A stretch of DNA of 64,000 nt, from assembly GCA_948474755.1 (NCBI GenBank), contig CAOLHI010002148.1:62001-126000 (forward strand), read 5' to 3'. Shown here piece after piece: positions 1 through 11,167 of this stretch. This stretch comes from Ctenosaura bakeri (lineage: Eukaryota > Chordata > Lepidosauria > Squamata > Iguanidae). The notes beneath the pieces were generated by a model, which made no database searches, was not told the origin of the DNA, and saw only the letters and a program-made list of their open reading frames with translations. How positions within the stretch are numbered: position 1 is the first letter of the stretch; each line of letters opens with the position of its first letter. The translations under genes were made by a program, and so were the position numbers.

Positions 1-183
1 CTATCCCATCTCTCCCAATGGATCGAGGCGGCATTACAAAAATATATAAAAACATTAAAACATTAAAACGCACCCTATCCTCCCCACCCTCCAACCCTTC
101 TATCCCCCTAAAACATATTAGTTAATTAAAACAAATTAAAAACAAGATTAACACAGAAGACAATGATGAGAGGCGGTGGAACA

Positions 184-1101
184 CTAATCTGGGAAGGCCT
201 GTCGGAAGAGAACGGTCTTGACTGCTTTTTTAAAGCAGTCAAGACTGGTAATGTGCCGGGTCTCCTCCGGCAGGCCATTCCATAACTTGGGAGCGACAGA
301 AGAAAAGGTCCTCTGGGTAACCGCAGCCAACCTAGTTCTGATTGGCTGCAGTAAATTCCTCCCAGAGGACCTTAGTGTGCGGGGCGGATTGTATGGGAGA
401 AGGCGATCCCGCAGGTAGGCTGGCCCCAAGCCATGAAGGGCTTTAAAGGTAAAAACCAACACCTTGTACTGTGCCCGGAAACGAATAGGCAGCCAGTGTA
501 AAGACTTCAGAATTGGTGTTATATGGTCACTTTTAGATGTTCCGGTGACCAACCTGGCTGCCATATTCTGAATTAATTGAAGTTTCCGGACTAAGCACAT
601 GGGTAGCCCTATGTAGAGCGCATTACAGAAGTCAAGCCGTGAAGTTACCAGTGCATGTACCACTGTTTTTAGGTGTTCCAAGTCCAGGAAGGGGCGCAGC
701 TGGCGTATCAGCCGAAGCTGATAGCAGGCACTCCTGGCTGCCGCATCAATTTGAGCTGTCATCTGAAGCGGCGAGTCCAGGAGCACTCCCAAGCTGCGGA
801 CACAGTCTTTCAGGGGAAGTGTGACCCCGTCTAGAAATGGTTGACAAACCTCTATACCTGGGCTGGGGCCCCTAACAGCAAGTACCTCCGTCTTATCTGG
901 ATTCAGCTTCAGTCTGTTTTTCCTCATCCAGTCCATTACTGCCTCAAGGCATTCATTTAGAGGTGAGATGCCATCCTTAGTTGATGCTGTTATCCGAGGC
1001 ATGGAGAGATATATCTGGGTGTCATCAGCATACTGATAGCACCTTGCTCCATGCCTCCTGATGATCTCTCCCAGCGGTTTCATGTAGATGTTAAATAGCA
1101 T
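184..1101 (-). pseudogene. LINE ORF2 reverse transcriptase, C-terminal half
   Basis: A 305-residue open stretch continuing the upstream half in another frame. It begins with MLFNIYMKPLGEIIRRHG and carries the catalytic YADD box (YADDTQIYLS, residues about 24-33). Next come the thumb region with KLNPDKTEVL and the L2/CR1-type C-terminal domain (IQNMAARLVTG, LHWLPIRFRAQYKVLVFTFKALHG, APKLWNGLPEETR). The stop at 184 is followed by the 3' UTR. The palm residues are kept, but the ORF is separated from its N-terminal half by the frameshift near 1115-1130, so no full enzyme can be made. Confidence 0.88.
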
Positions 1102-1826
1102 TGGGGACAGGACGGCGCCCTGAGGACGCCAGATTTAAGCTCCTTTTTCGAGGAGCAGCTGTCCCCAAGCATCACCATCTGGTATCTACCTGAGAGATAG
1201 GACCGGAACCACTTAAGTGCAGTGCCTCCGATCCCCAGCCCTCTCAGGCGTTCCAGAAGGATACCGTGGTCTATGGTATCGAAAGCCGCTGAGAGGTCCA
1301 GGAGTACCAGCAGGGTCACACTTCCCCTGTCGATACCTAGGCGTAGATCATCCACTAAGGCGACCATGGCAGTCTCAACTCCATATCCTGCCCTGAAGCC
1401 AGTTTGAAATGGATCTAGATAATCTGTTTCATCCAAGACAGCTTGGAGCTGAAGGGCAACAGCCCTCTCGATCACCTTGCTTAAAAATGGAAGATGGGAG
1501 ACTGGTCTGTAATTATTCATATCCAGGGGATCTAGGGAGGGCTTTTTTAGAAGCGGCTGTATAATCGCTTCTTTTAAACAAGCTGGAAAATTGCCCTCCC
1601 TGAAGGATGCATTAATAATATGTCTTAAGTACGTCTTAATTGCAACTCCTCCCTGGGCGACCAGCCATGAAGGGCAGGGATCAAGAGGGCAAGTTGTCCT
1701 TCTTACCTTTCCAAGGAGCTTGTCTACGTCCTCGGTACTCACTGACTGGAACTGATCCAGTATAATCTTGTTCACGGGGTTGCTGGACGCTCCATTTGTG
1801 ACCTCTGCTATAACACCGGCATCCAA
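1080..1826 (-). pseudogene. LINE ORF2 reverse transcriptase, N-terminal half
   Basis: A 248-residue open stretch with the fingers and palm start of a non-LTR reverse transcriptase. Visible motifs are NNYRPVSHLPFLSKVIERAV (the common RPxS-KxxE region), a FQTGFRAGYGVETA block and LLDLSAAFDTIDHGILLERL, which carries the first catalytic Asp (motif A). The conserved GVPQGSVLSP-like motif B is broken: the frame changes right after GV, and the following QGAVLSP reading is in the frame of the downstream ORF at 184-1101. One base has therefore been lost near 1115-1130. Non-functional. Confidence 0.85.
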
Positions 1827-2149
1827 ATCGGCTCTTATCTGAGAGATAAGCTATCAAAGGCGTAGAAAACCTGGCAAACATAGAGAAAGAGATGGTAATT
1901 GTTTTACTTAAAAGGAGGGCTAGGGAAGGGGTACACACAAATTCTGGCATATTGTTTATTGAAATCTCCTGTATTTGACAAAACTTTGCCTCTAATTTCG
2001 TAATTCTAGAGTAATGTCATAAATATCAGGTTAGGGCTACATATTCCAGATCAGCTTTTGACACATCAGATATTTTGGATTATAACTCCCATGGCAGATA
2101 TTCCCATTCTAGATTGTGTTAGCAAATAACTGTGGATCTCTGAGGTCCA

Positions 2150-2372
2150 TCCATACTACCCATTAACAGCACTATTATTCTACTTCAATAGCCATGGTTC
2201 CACTCTAGGGAATTCCAGGTTTTGTAGTTTGGTCAGAAGCACTAGAACTCTCTGGCCGAGAACTCGAAACACCCTTGCCTACATTGCAAATCCCAAGATT
2301 CCATGAGATGAAACTATGGCAGTTAAAGCAGACTGATAGTGCTATAATTGTGTAGTGTAAATAGGTTCCAGG
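2150..2372. mobile_element. Degraded palindromic MITE-like repeat
   Basis: An imperfect palindrome. The left arm (cactattattctacttcaat, then agccatggttcc and ttttgtagttt) is mirrored by the right arm (gcaaatcccaagattcc, then actatggcagttaaag and tagtgctataattgtgtagtg). The layout matches the short palindromic elements found elsewhere in this window (4428-4608, 39004-39214). Ends and target duplication are no longer identifiable. Confidence 0.55.
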
Positions 2373-2765
2373 TCAGAGCAATACAGAAGAAAAAAATAAG
2401 GCATTTATACCTGAAGTTTGCAAGAGAAAATGACCTCTGACAAATGGTCTCTTACTGTTCTTGCATCATTTGGCACATTTATTTTTAGTGAATAAAATTC
2501 TAAGCTATTAATATCCACCTGTCATTTAGGGGAAGAAACTTGCAGAGCCTCTGTTTACACTTCATCCATTTAACAGGAAAGTGAGAGAAAAAAAATACCT
2601 TTAATTCATTTCTTCCCATTTTCTGTGTATGGAAAGGAGATTATTTTTTCTTGTAGACAGTATAGAATGCCTTTGTTTTGTTTTTGGCTTATTTAAGAAG
2701 TCTGAGACTGACCAAAATGATCAGCTTATGCCAGTAGTTTGCCATGTGCACTAATTATTAGACTG

Positions 2766-3640
2766 CTCCTGAATCCAATTCAAAGTGCTTGTTTTAAACT
2801 TTGAAGTCTGAAATATCTCAGAGTCAGGTTATCTGAATGTGCCTCCCACCTGTCTACCCAACCAGATGCTAAGGATATCATTTGAGGTCCTCTTCCAAAT
2901 GCTCCCACCAAATGAGGTAACTGTCTCAGGTAAGTGGCTACCTGAGACAGGTCCTTTTCAGTGGTAGTGCCCCATATATAGAATGCCCTCCCCAAACAGA
3001 CTTAGGCCCTTTCCGCACCGCCCTATTAAAACGGTGCAGAGTGACCTCCAACGGAGGTCTTCTGCATCGTGGAGTGGACTCGGGTGGACTACTTTTTGTA
3101 GTTCCGCACCTCAGTCCACTCCGGAGCAGACCGGAACTGGGCACGCAGCATGCTTTTAAAAAACTTCTTTTAAGAGGTTTTTCAAAAGCACAGAGCACGC
3201 GACCCCGTGTCGCTCTGTCACCATGCTCCAGTGCAGATTTGCAGACGCGCACTAGTGCGTGCCTGCAGATCTGCCGGGGGTGGCCTTTAGGCTGGTGAGC
3301 TTCTCCGGTTGGTGGAGAGCCTCCACCAACCGGAAGCCACCATTTTGGATGCCAGAGCAGTGCGGAGTGACGAGCTCGTGCTGCTCCTCATCCCGACGGA
3401 CTCGCCTGGACGCTGAAGAAGTCTGGTGAGTCCCGTTTTTGCTCGGTTCCTTTCCCATGTGCGGAAAGGGCCTTACTTGATATCTACAGTGTATTGCCAC
3501 TTTGGTCTTGGGTGTATTTCATGTTGTTTCATGTTCTACTGTTTATTTATTGTTTTAGAGCACTTTTAATTTTTTTAACCACAGGTGATCTGTAGTCCAA
3601 ACATCCTGAAATGTTGGAATGAGTCACCTTTCCTGTTCCA
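2766..3640 (+). mobile_element. Degraded L2/CR1 LINE remnant, interrupted by a MITE
   Basis: Plus-strand translation gives scattered L2/CR1 C-terminal signature pieces, for example IQFKVLVL near 2777-2800, with many stops. The remnant is split by the MITE at 3005-3472. The sequence after it (Tyr/Phe-rich, then T-rich) has no coding signal and may be LINE 3' UTR. An old, inactive copy; boundaries are approximate. Confidence 0.45.
3005..3472. mobile_element. Non-autonomous DNA transposon (PIF/Harbinger-like MITE), TSD TTA
   Basis: 468 bp with perfect terminal inverted repeats GGCCCTTTCCGCAC...GTGCGGAAAGGGCC, flanked on both sides by TTA (3002-3004 and 3473-3475). The interior is GC- and CpG-rich and contains no transposase. 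It is homologous, in reverse complement, to the interior of the copy at 17468-17945: both have an 'accaaccgg' segment, 'cagatttgcag'-like blocks and a ctttcaaaagca block. The three-base TTA duplication is the hallmark of PIF/Harbinger elements. Confidence 0.8.
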
Positions 3641-3829
3641 ACAATGAGCTGCCAGTATTTTAAACTTATCTGTTCACTTCCCACAGAACTTTGGCTTTGG
3701 ATAATCTACCATGTCCCATTGAGGCATACTTGTACTCTGTCATTTAATACACATTGGGGGACCAAGAATATGCCATACAATCTAGTCTGCAATGTCATAG
3801 TTAGTACCTGGCTGCTGAGAAGAGGCCTG

Positions 3830-4660
3830 TGCACATAAAGCTATCTTCATGTAGGCCTTCCCATGAAGTCAGAATCCTAAGAGGCTTTGGCTTCTCCTAT
3901 GCAGATGTCAATACTGTATTGTGCAGAAAACCAAGGAGGGATAGTGTGCCATTCAAAGTGCTGGTTATGACCTATAAAACCATATATGGCTCAGGTCCAG
4001 GATATATGGCACAGCATATCTCTCCTTGGGTCCTGAGATCATCAGAAGAGGCACTTCATTCACTTCCTTCACCTTCACAAGCATGGTTGGTGGGGATGGG
4101 AAGGAAGGCCTTCTCAGTGGCTGCCCCTAGACTCTGGAATTCGCTTTCCAGGGAAACCAGAATGACCCCTGCCCTGCTGTCTTTCTGTTAGCAGGCAACA
4201 ACCCTTTTTATTCCAACAGGGCTTTTAATACAGAAAGTTTTAAACAACAGACAAGGGGGTGCTGTATTGTTTTAAACTGACTCTTATTAATAGCTTTTTA
4301 ATCTTTTTAATTGACTGTTATTCTTTTAACTAGAGATGTGAAGTGTTTTAATACTGGGACTAGTTTAATTCTATTTTAATGTTCTCTTTTTGTATGTTTT
4401 TAATTATACTTCTCTTTTAAACTCTAAGCCCATTTCCACACTACACTGTTATAGTGCTCTTATTCCACTTTCAACATTCTGTGGAATCCTAGGCTTTGGA
4501 GTTTAGGGAGGAGCATTTAGAATTCTCAGCCAGATAGTTCTTTGGCTTCAGTAAACTACAAACCCCAGGATGTTGAAAGTAGAATAATAGTGTAGTGTGG
4601 AAATCACCAAAGCCATCTTGAGTCCCAATTTTGGGAGAAAGGTGGGATACAAATAACTAT
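3830..4660 (+). mobile_element. L2/CR1 LINE, 3' end fragment
   Basis: The plus strand encodes a decayed L2/CR1 ORF2 C-terminus at 3829-4191: VPFKVLVMTYKTIYGSGPGYM, HISPWVLRSSEEALHSLPSP, then AFSVAAPRLWNSLSRETR. It is followed by a T-rich 3' UTR and the usual end (gccatcttgagtcccaattt, then gggagaaaggtgggatacaaataa) finishing near 4655. A MITE is inserted at 4428-4608, inside the 3' UTR just before the terminal block. Only the C-terminal domain and 3' UTR remain. Confidence 0.82.
4428..4608. mobile_element. Short palindromic MITE, about 181 bp
   Basis: Ends CCCATTTCCACACTACACTG and CAGTGT-type complement near 4590-4608. The arms carry the family core (ttattccactttcaacattc and its complement gttgaaagtagaataatag). 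It interrupts the 3' end of the LINE at 3830-4660. The flanks are TAA (4425-4427) and AAA (4609-4611), consistent with a mutated 3-bp duplication; removing the element restores ctctaagccatcttgag. Confidence 0.78.
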
Positions 4661-4690
4661 AACAGCAGCAGCAGCTGCAACAACAACCAC
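4661..4690. repeat. (CAG/CAA)n simple repeat at a LINE tail
   Basis: Short run of cag, caa and gcaa triplets directly after the LINE 3' terminus. Confidence 0.7.
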
Positions 4691-4920
4691 CTTCCGTATT
4701 GGGGGAGAACTATGTGCCCCTCTCTTGATGTGTACTCACTTATACAGACTATATCTATTAGCACTTGCACAGAATCAACGTGCAATAATTGAAGAACTAG
4801 ATCTTGCACATACCAAAAATGCTCCAGAGAAACTTGGAAAATGTGTTACTTTGTTATTGAAGTTAGGTAAACTAGATTTTGTAAGCCACTAGTAAGCACT
4901 AAGTTGTTTGTTTTAATGTA

Positions 4921-5280
4921 CAGTAGGTTCCCTGGGGGATATGTTCTCAGACTTCCCATGGGTAACAAAAAACATGGATAATGAAATGCTGTGTGTGTGG
5001 TGTTGTTTTTTTAAATAAGGTGAACAACATAAATATCAAGATGAGTATATAGCTTGGAGAGGAGGCCCTGAAACTTAACAGAATGTTAAAATCCAAGAGA
5101 AAGAAGGCTTTGTAGTCATCCTCTGCAGTCCAAAGCCAGTGCACAACTTCAAAAAAAAAAAAACACTCTAAAAGAATGTGTGATCCAAAAACTGCTGGGA
5201 ACAAAATGTTTTTAGACTATATGTTAGCACAGATAAGTGAAACTGCAGATAGTGATCACATGAATATCAGGAAGTTACTG
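4921..5280. mobile_element. Tc1/mariner-type MITE candidate, TSD TA
   Basis: 360 bp starting CAGTAGGTTCCC and ending in GGAAGTTACTG, roughly its inverted complement, with TA immediately outside both ends (4919-4920 and 5281-5282). The sub-terminal parts are also related in inverted orientation (gggatatgttctcag and cagatagtgatcacatgaat). No transposase is present. TA flanks and CAGT ends fit Tc1/mariner or pogo non-autonomous elements; the internal match is degraded. Confidence 0.55.
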
Positions 5281-5282
5281 TA

Positions 5283-6313
5283 TAGGTCTACGTCCTTTTT
5301 TGTCTTCAGGAATATTTTTTTGTCTTTAGTTGTTTTTTTAAATCTTGTTTATCACAGGTTTCAGCTTTTAAGAATATGGTTAGGCACAGACTTTGTTCAG
5401 TTGCACCTGTTCTACATGGGTTGTTGAGACTTTACTGCTTCCTGTCTCAGAAAGAGGTAAGCTGGTAAACAGCATTTTGCTTCTATGTTCTTGACCATTC
5501 TCTACATTTCTGCCTGGTTTGTTGGATCAATGTATTTGTCGTTGACATCTTGTAATCCTGTCTTTGTATTATTGGTGATAGCTGCTTGTGATGAACTGTG
5601 TTGAACCAGACAATTTGGATAGATTTGGACCTAGTTTATCCAGGCTCGCTCCACATCTATTGCCAGCCCTGTACTGCTAGAAGGACTAAACAGGACACAG
5701 CGGTGCATGTAGGGAGTGCAGGGATGTATGTAGTGACCCTACCCCAAATGCCTTCCTGAATATTGACCCCATTTTTTTCCATCCTCACCTTCCCTATGCT
5801 AACTGGAAAAGTGTGTGGAGCTTCTATGTGTGTTCAGTTGAACACCAACACATTCAACTCGGAATGCTGATAAAGCACAAAAATCCTTTTTGACTCTCCA
5901 TGCAGGAAGGTCAGGATCTCTGGGACTTCTTTGACAGATTACTGTTTCCTCTTCAGTCTCAACAGGAAGCTATGGATTCAAACCCCTTCAGGGTCGCTCA
6001 AAAACATCCTATTCCCACTTAAGTGCTGCAAACGAACACAAGACTCAAGTTGGTGGCTAATTCTCATTAGACTAGTCCCAATTTTTCATTCATAAGTGTT
6101 AACAATAACCATAAAGTTGTTCTGCGAATGACATGTAGGTGGCTAACCTGTGGGGCGACTAACCTGTGAAGCATTTTCCATTCTTGAGTGATCTGAACTA
6201 TTGCAAGAGGTCACATTCCATTAGAAGAAAAGGACTGGGTTGTCCTCTCCTCCATTCTATATATTAAACCTGAAACTTGATGTGTAATCTCTTGGGAGTA
6301 AATTTCACTGAAC
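5283..6313. other. No recognisable feature
   Basis: AT-rich sequence with short chance ORFs only. Nothing could be tied to a gene or a repeat family. Confidence 0.5.
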
Positions 6314-6437
6314 TGTGCCTTCAAGTTGGAGTCAAATAGAAGTTGGAGTCAACTTATGACAACTCCATTGTAAGGTTTTCATAGTAACCTTTATTCAGAA
6401 GAGGTTTACCATCGCTTTCCTCTGAATGTAACTTACC
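6314..6437 (-). mobile_element. tRNA-derived SINE, partial
   Basis: Reads the 3' body of the window's tRNA-derived SINE family in antisense (gtgccttcaagttggag, acttatgacaactcc, ggtttaccatcgctttcctctg). The tRNA-like head is missing. The segment aagttggagtcaa is duplicated inside it. Confidence 0.65.
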
Positions 6438-7811
6438 ACATAAAATTTGATTTTATGTGAATATACCAGGATCCAGTTTGCACTCCTCTGCCTACATTTA
6501 TATCATTTAAACTGAAGTGGCATATTCAGTAAAAGAAGGGAAATGCTTTTGCCAGCTAACAATGTAGGAAATTTTAAAAGTTCAAAAGGAGAAAACAAGT
6601 GCATATAAAATAAATGACTGGCAATGAAAATACTCTGATTTTACCACAGAATCCACAGACCATAGCAAGCAAGCTAACACTAGTTATAACCACAAATACT
6701 GGAGTCATTTAACCACACTGTTCAGAATGCATCACTGCCAATATTAATTGAGGATGAAGATCCAGAAGAGATGGGGCACTTACAACAAAATCAAAAGAAT
6801 ATCCCTTACAATCTTTCACTCACAGTCTTTCAGTTTTATGCTCCTGTTTGGTTTTCTTAATGCAATAAGCAGATCAATGGACGGGAAGATTGCCCAAAGG
6901 AGATACATTTCCTTTGAAATATGGATAGTTTATTCCATTTCATTCCACTTTATAGTGCAGTTATATTTCCTAAGAACATGGGCCTATACATGTTTCCTCA
7001 GAAGTAAATCTCAGAGAGTTCAGAGAACTCACAGTGGAAAACTCATGGTCTGTTTCCAAGCCAAAAATGCAGGGTTAATGGTTCTCTGCATGATCACACC
7101 ATTTTCAATGAAACAGTGACCAAACAAGAATGGAATAACTTCTCAGCAGTCTGTAAAGTTTGAAAAAAAAGGAAATATGAAGCAAATATGAAAAGGACAA
7201 TATGAAGCACATTATTCCTGCCCCCTCCCACAAAGAAACTGCGGTGCGTGAATGGCTAAAAATGGACTGATTACCGTAAAGGGTCAATACAGGTTAATTC
7301 AGTAGCAGTTCACACATTTTGGTGGAACTGCTTTGATGCCATACTTTCCTTGGACAAAAGCTGCCTTGACATGAGAGCGATACAGATATAGCAAGATGCC
7401 TTTTACTGTGTCTGGTTATTGTTCCCTCCCACCCAGCCACCATTGTCTGTTTTAACTGCTTTAGAATGGTCTGGAGGTCTTTCCAGCCCTGCTACCTGAA
7501 ACCATTTGTACTAAGAGGTGCTTTAGATTTCAATGGATGCTTTGATCATGTAAATAATGGGCTGTTCCCTAGTATTATGTGTCATCTCATTTTAAGTGAA
7601 GATGTTAGTATATGCAGAAACTGCAGTAGTAAAAATGGGCACTGTTACATCTCTACACTGTATGGTATAACAGCTCACATGCTACATATTTCACCCACAC
7701 CTGTGGGAGACAAGAGGAAGTGCAATGGATGGACAAGAGGAAATGTAATGGATTCAGCAGCAGCAGGAAAAATAACATTAATCTCCACTGAAAAAAAGAG
7801 AAAGGGATATT
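6438..7811. other. No recognisable feature
   Basis: AT-rich sequence. The open stretch at 6748-7119 (plus) has no recognisable domain and no supporting coding signal. Confidence 0.45.
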
Positions 7812-8034
7812 TTTGTTGTGTGCCTTCAAGTCATTTCCAACTTATGAAAATCCTTTCATGGGGTTTTCTTGGCAAGATTTGTTCAGAAGGGGGTTTGCCA
7901 TTGTCTTCCTCTGAGGCTGAGACAGTGTGACTTGCCTGTGACTTGCCCAGTGGCTTTCCATGGCTGAATAGGGATACAAGCCCTGGTCTCCAGAGTTGTA
8001 GTTCAATGTTCAAATCACTACACCATGCTGGCTG
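7812..8034 (-). mobile_element. tRNA-derived SINE, full length
   Basis: Best complete antisense copy of the SINE family. On the minus strand it starts with a tRNA-like head (agccagcatggtgtagtgat as A box region, then a B-box-like gtatccc after ccagggcttg). It continues through the body (cactgggcaagtcac, aggaagacaatggcaaac, cttgccaagaaaacccc) to the tail (ttggaaatgacttgaaggca) and ends in a caacaa-type A-rich repeat. No ORF, as expected for an RNA polymerase III retroposon. Confidence 0.8.
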
Positions 8035-8151
8035 GAATACAGGGGACCGATAGGGATGGATGAATCTTTCTTACTCTCTATAATCTTTCTGTATTTTCAA
8101 GATCAAACTCTTTCTACCTCCTCCTCTAGACCAGTTTATATTTAAAATTGT

Positions 8152-8213
8152 TTTTAAAGCCTGTATGAAAATTTGTACAACCTTTTAAAGCCTGTATGAA
8201 AATTTGTACAACC
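8152..8213. repeat. Exact 31-bp tandem duplication
   Basis: Two identical copies (8152-8182 and 8183-8213) of a unit starting ttttaaagcctgtatgaa. Perfect identity in otherwise diverged DNA suggests a recent duplication. Confidence 0.9.
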
Positions 8214-10229
8214 AAACACTGTGGGATGCATTGTTTGGCAACCAGTTTACCCTAATATGGGTCTTTTTGTATGTATGTTGTTTTGCAAAATATATACATT
8301 TTGTATGCAACTAATTTGCAGTAGTGAAAATCAATGGATAATTATGTTTTTGTTTGTGTCATTGTTTGGGAAATGTCAGTTAAGTCAGTTCATATTAAAA
8401 TGCAAACCAAACATTTGGTCCCATGGGCTAGAGAATTCTGGGGGTTGTATTCCAGCCAATAACTTTTACAAGCTCTGCAGTTTTCAGAACCTCTAGGCTT
8501 ACTAGGAAATCTGAGGCATGTAGTCTCAAAAATAACTTTTCTGAGTTGTTATTATCAAAAACAAGAAAATGGAATATGATGGAATGGTTTATAGGTTTGA
8601 TAGATATACAGAATGATGATGATTGACATTTTAACACTAGATATACCAACCTGAGAAAGAAGGAAAATATTTTTGGCAGTTGATTAATAATGTAACAGGA
8701 GATGGAAAGAAGAGAGCTATTGGGTTTTTATCTAGAGAGGCCTGAAACAATATGAATGTTATACACCATTGACAGGAAGAATGAAGGGCATCTTTTTTTT
8801 TATTTTTTCTTTGTGTTTTGTGCTTTATTTTCTCTTTTCCTTCTTTCTTTTTTCCCTCTTTGTGTATTTTTTAGAATATTAATGTACCTGAAAACTTTCA
8901 ATAATATTTTTTTTAAAAAAACATGAACATTTTGAGCTCTGGTCAGTGAACCAACTGAACCAACTGAGCTTTTATGTCGAAAAGTACAGCTACATTATAC
9001 TATACTACATTATGCTATCAAATGCTGTCTTCTATATTGAATCACATCCTAAGTTTTTCTACAAGGAAACACTTCCACAATATCTCTTGTGGTTTTTGAA
9101 TGGCAGACTTTATATCTCAGTAAAACATATAGTTGAACGTAGTTGAAATAGCAATGGAACACTATTTTGTTTTTTGTTCAAAACAGTAATTTTTCAGATG
9201 CAGGATGCATCTGCTTTTCATTCGAAATATGATGATTCTGCAAGTTAGGGTACAATGAAGTTTCCAAAAGTATCAGGATATGATTTCTTCCTTCTGATTC
9301 TTATTACAAATTTTCTCTCACATTTCATCAGCCAGCATTTGTAACCTGAGCTGAATTCAGTTTGCTCCTATTTTTTTTAACTAAAGATAGGAGCTTCCAT
9401 TTATGGAATGGATTTGTAAACAATCCCCTTCATGTTTCATAAATCATTGCCACGGTTTTATTTTTACTTCCCCCAGGTGGCAGAAAAGGTGAGATGTGTA
9501 CATTTATTTGGCATAATGGAAAAGCAAACTGCCCTCAGACAGATCATTGCCCACAGAGGATTTTCAGTTTTTAAATGCAAAAGTATATGACTGCAGGACA
9601 ATTGGATAAGGTTTTTATTGTAGTCCAAGTAACAAGTGAAAATGATTTGAGTAAAATGCTCCATCTGCTCTCAATACCATACAACTTGTATGTCAAATCA
9701 ATAATGCATACACCCTTCTTTCCTCCTGTTCCATTGTGTCCATTTTTGTAACCTGCTGCCAAGTGCATTTTTTAAAAAGGAAAATTGCTTTCCCCCCTCT
9801 AAATTAAGTTAACAGTTTATAACGTCTTTATTAATTAGCTAGTTCCTAAACTCACATTGCTCCAGCATGTCTGATGTTATAACATGAGTATGCTATACTG
9901 GAGAGAAGCATAGTCCCTCGGTTTGGATGAAAAACATGGAAGTTATAAGCAGCAGGTGAGATGGTTAGTATCAACCAGTAGAAACCATGAATATAAAATG
10001 AAAACAATGAAATGAGCGCAGTTCAAACAAATAGAAATTGAGCAGTATTAAATCTTTAAAACAAAAATGTAATGAAGAAAGGAAATGGAAACAAACTCAG
10101 AATGCATGTGTTTGAGATCACACACTAATGAACCTAAGCAAAGCAGTAAGAGAAGAAATGCCTACTAGCGATGGACTAGTAATACTAATCTACAGAACTC
10201 ATATTATTTTGTAAAACAGTTTACAATTT
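8214..10229. other. Mostly unique AT-rich DNA
   Basis: No gene recognised. 8405-8560 contains two degraded copies of a dispersed 'attctggg-gttgtattcc' motif. 8790-8870 is a T/pyrimidine-rich tract. Confidence 0.45.
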
Positions 10230-10275
10230 GTTATATGCTGTTAAATTGACTCTGACATATGACAACCCTGTCTTA

Positions 10276-11077
10276 GACCCTTTTCGCATGGTGTTTTTAA
10301 AGCATATTAAGCACGCTCTCTCCCCCATTCATGAGCTGCTGTACCGCATGACGTTCTGGCAAACCAGGTGCTATCACAGCCACGGATAGTGCTGATAGCG
10401 TGTTTTCTTATTTTCGCCTGAAAGGTGAAAATAACCTCCCTTTCATGCATCGGTCACGCGACCAGAGGGCCTGCGGAGCCATCATCCGGTGTGCTTCCGG
10501 GAAGGACTCAGGAGTGGGCAGGGTGTGGGCAGTTCCTGCTGCCTGTCCCCTACACCACAGCTCCCAGGGGAAGCTCCACCCAGCAGCAGGCTGGCCGCTG
10601 CCCCCATCGCAGCAGCCAACACTGCACAACACGTTGTCACGAGAGGCCACCCCGGCACTGCGTCGCCACTCACACTTGAGACGACAGCAGCCCTCAGGGT
10701 CTGGCCGACTGTGGGTTGTTTTTAAACCCGGCGCTATCATTAGCACATTAACACGTTACCAATGTAGTATGAAACAGCCTGTTGGCAGGATCTATCATGC
10801 TAACGTTAGCACGATAGTTGACGAAACAATAAAAAAGAAAAGAAAAAAAAAAGAAAAACCACCAACCAATCAGGGGTGGTGGGGCGGGGACAGGGTGGGA
10901 CCTGGGCGTGACCCAGGATGCCGACATGCGGACAAGGCACCGGGCAAGGACTGGTGCTCTCTCGCAAATACCCTACCTGCATTCTGCAAGAGGCTCTCTA
11001 CTGGGCCTCTTGCGATATTGGCAATATCGTGAGGGCTCTAGTTCATTGCGCTATCAAGATAAGGTGTGAAAAGGGCC
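10276..11077. mobile_element. Long non-autonomous MITE-family element, about 802 bp
   Basis: Termini GACCCTTTTCGCA...TGTGAAAAGGGCC; left flank TTA and right flank TAT. It lies inside a SINE. The interior is GC-rich in its first half and has a hairpin motif ttattttcgcc-tgaaaggtgaaaataa at 10408-10434 that recurs in the copies at 11168-11576 and 40362-40790. A chance ORF of 210 codons (10400-11032, plus) shows no known domain and is not called a gene. Confidence 0.7.
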
Positions 11078-11167
11078 TATGGGTTTTCTTAGCAGGATTT
11101 ATTCAGAGGAGCTTTGCCATTGCCTTCCTCTAAGGCTGAGAGAATATGACTTACCCAAGGACACCCA

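Larger units (their letters stand above)
1..1950 (-). mobile_element. L2/CR1-group LINE, 5'-truncated 3' part
   Basis: Non-LTR retrotransposon fragment read on the minus strand. It holds the reverse transcriptase and C-terminal part of ORF2 (about 1826 to 184), followed by a 3' untranslated region running off the window edge. The last bases on the minus strand have the CR1/L2-type end (a gccgcctcgatcc-like block, then a gggagagatggga-like block). No endonuclease domain is recognisable upstream of about 1826, so the copy is 5'-truncated, as most LINE copies are. The exact clade (L2 or CR1) is judged from protein style only. Confidence 0.85.

Noticed and set aside
6748..7119. 123-codon ORF
   Set aside because: No domain, no codon bias and no similarity that I recognise in AT-rich DNA.
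10400..11032. 210-codon plus-strand ORF with overlapping ORFs on both strands
   Set aside because: It lies inside a GC-rich MITE, has no recognisable domain, and its length is explained by base composition.
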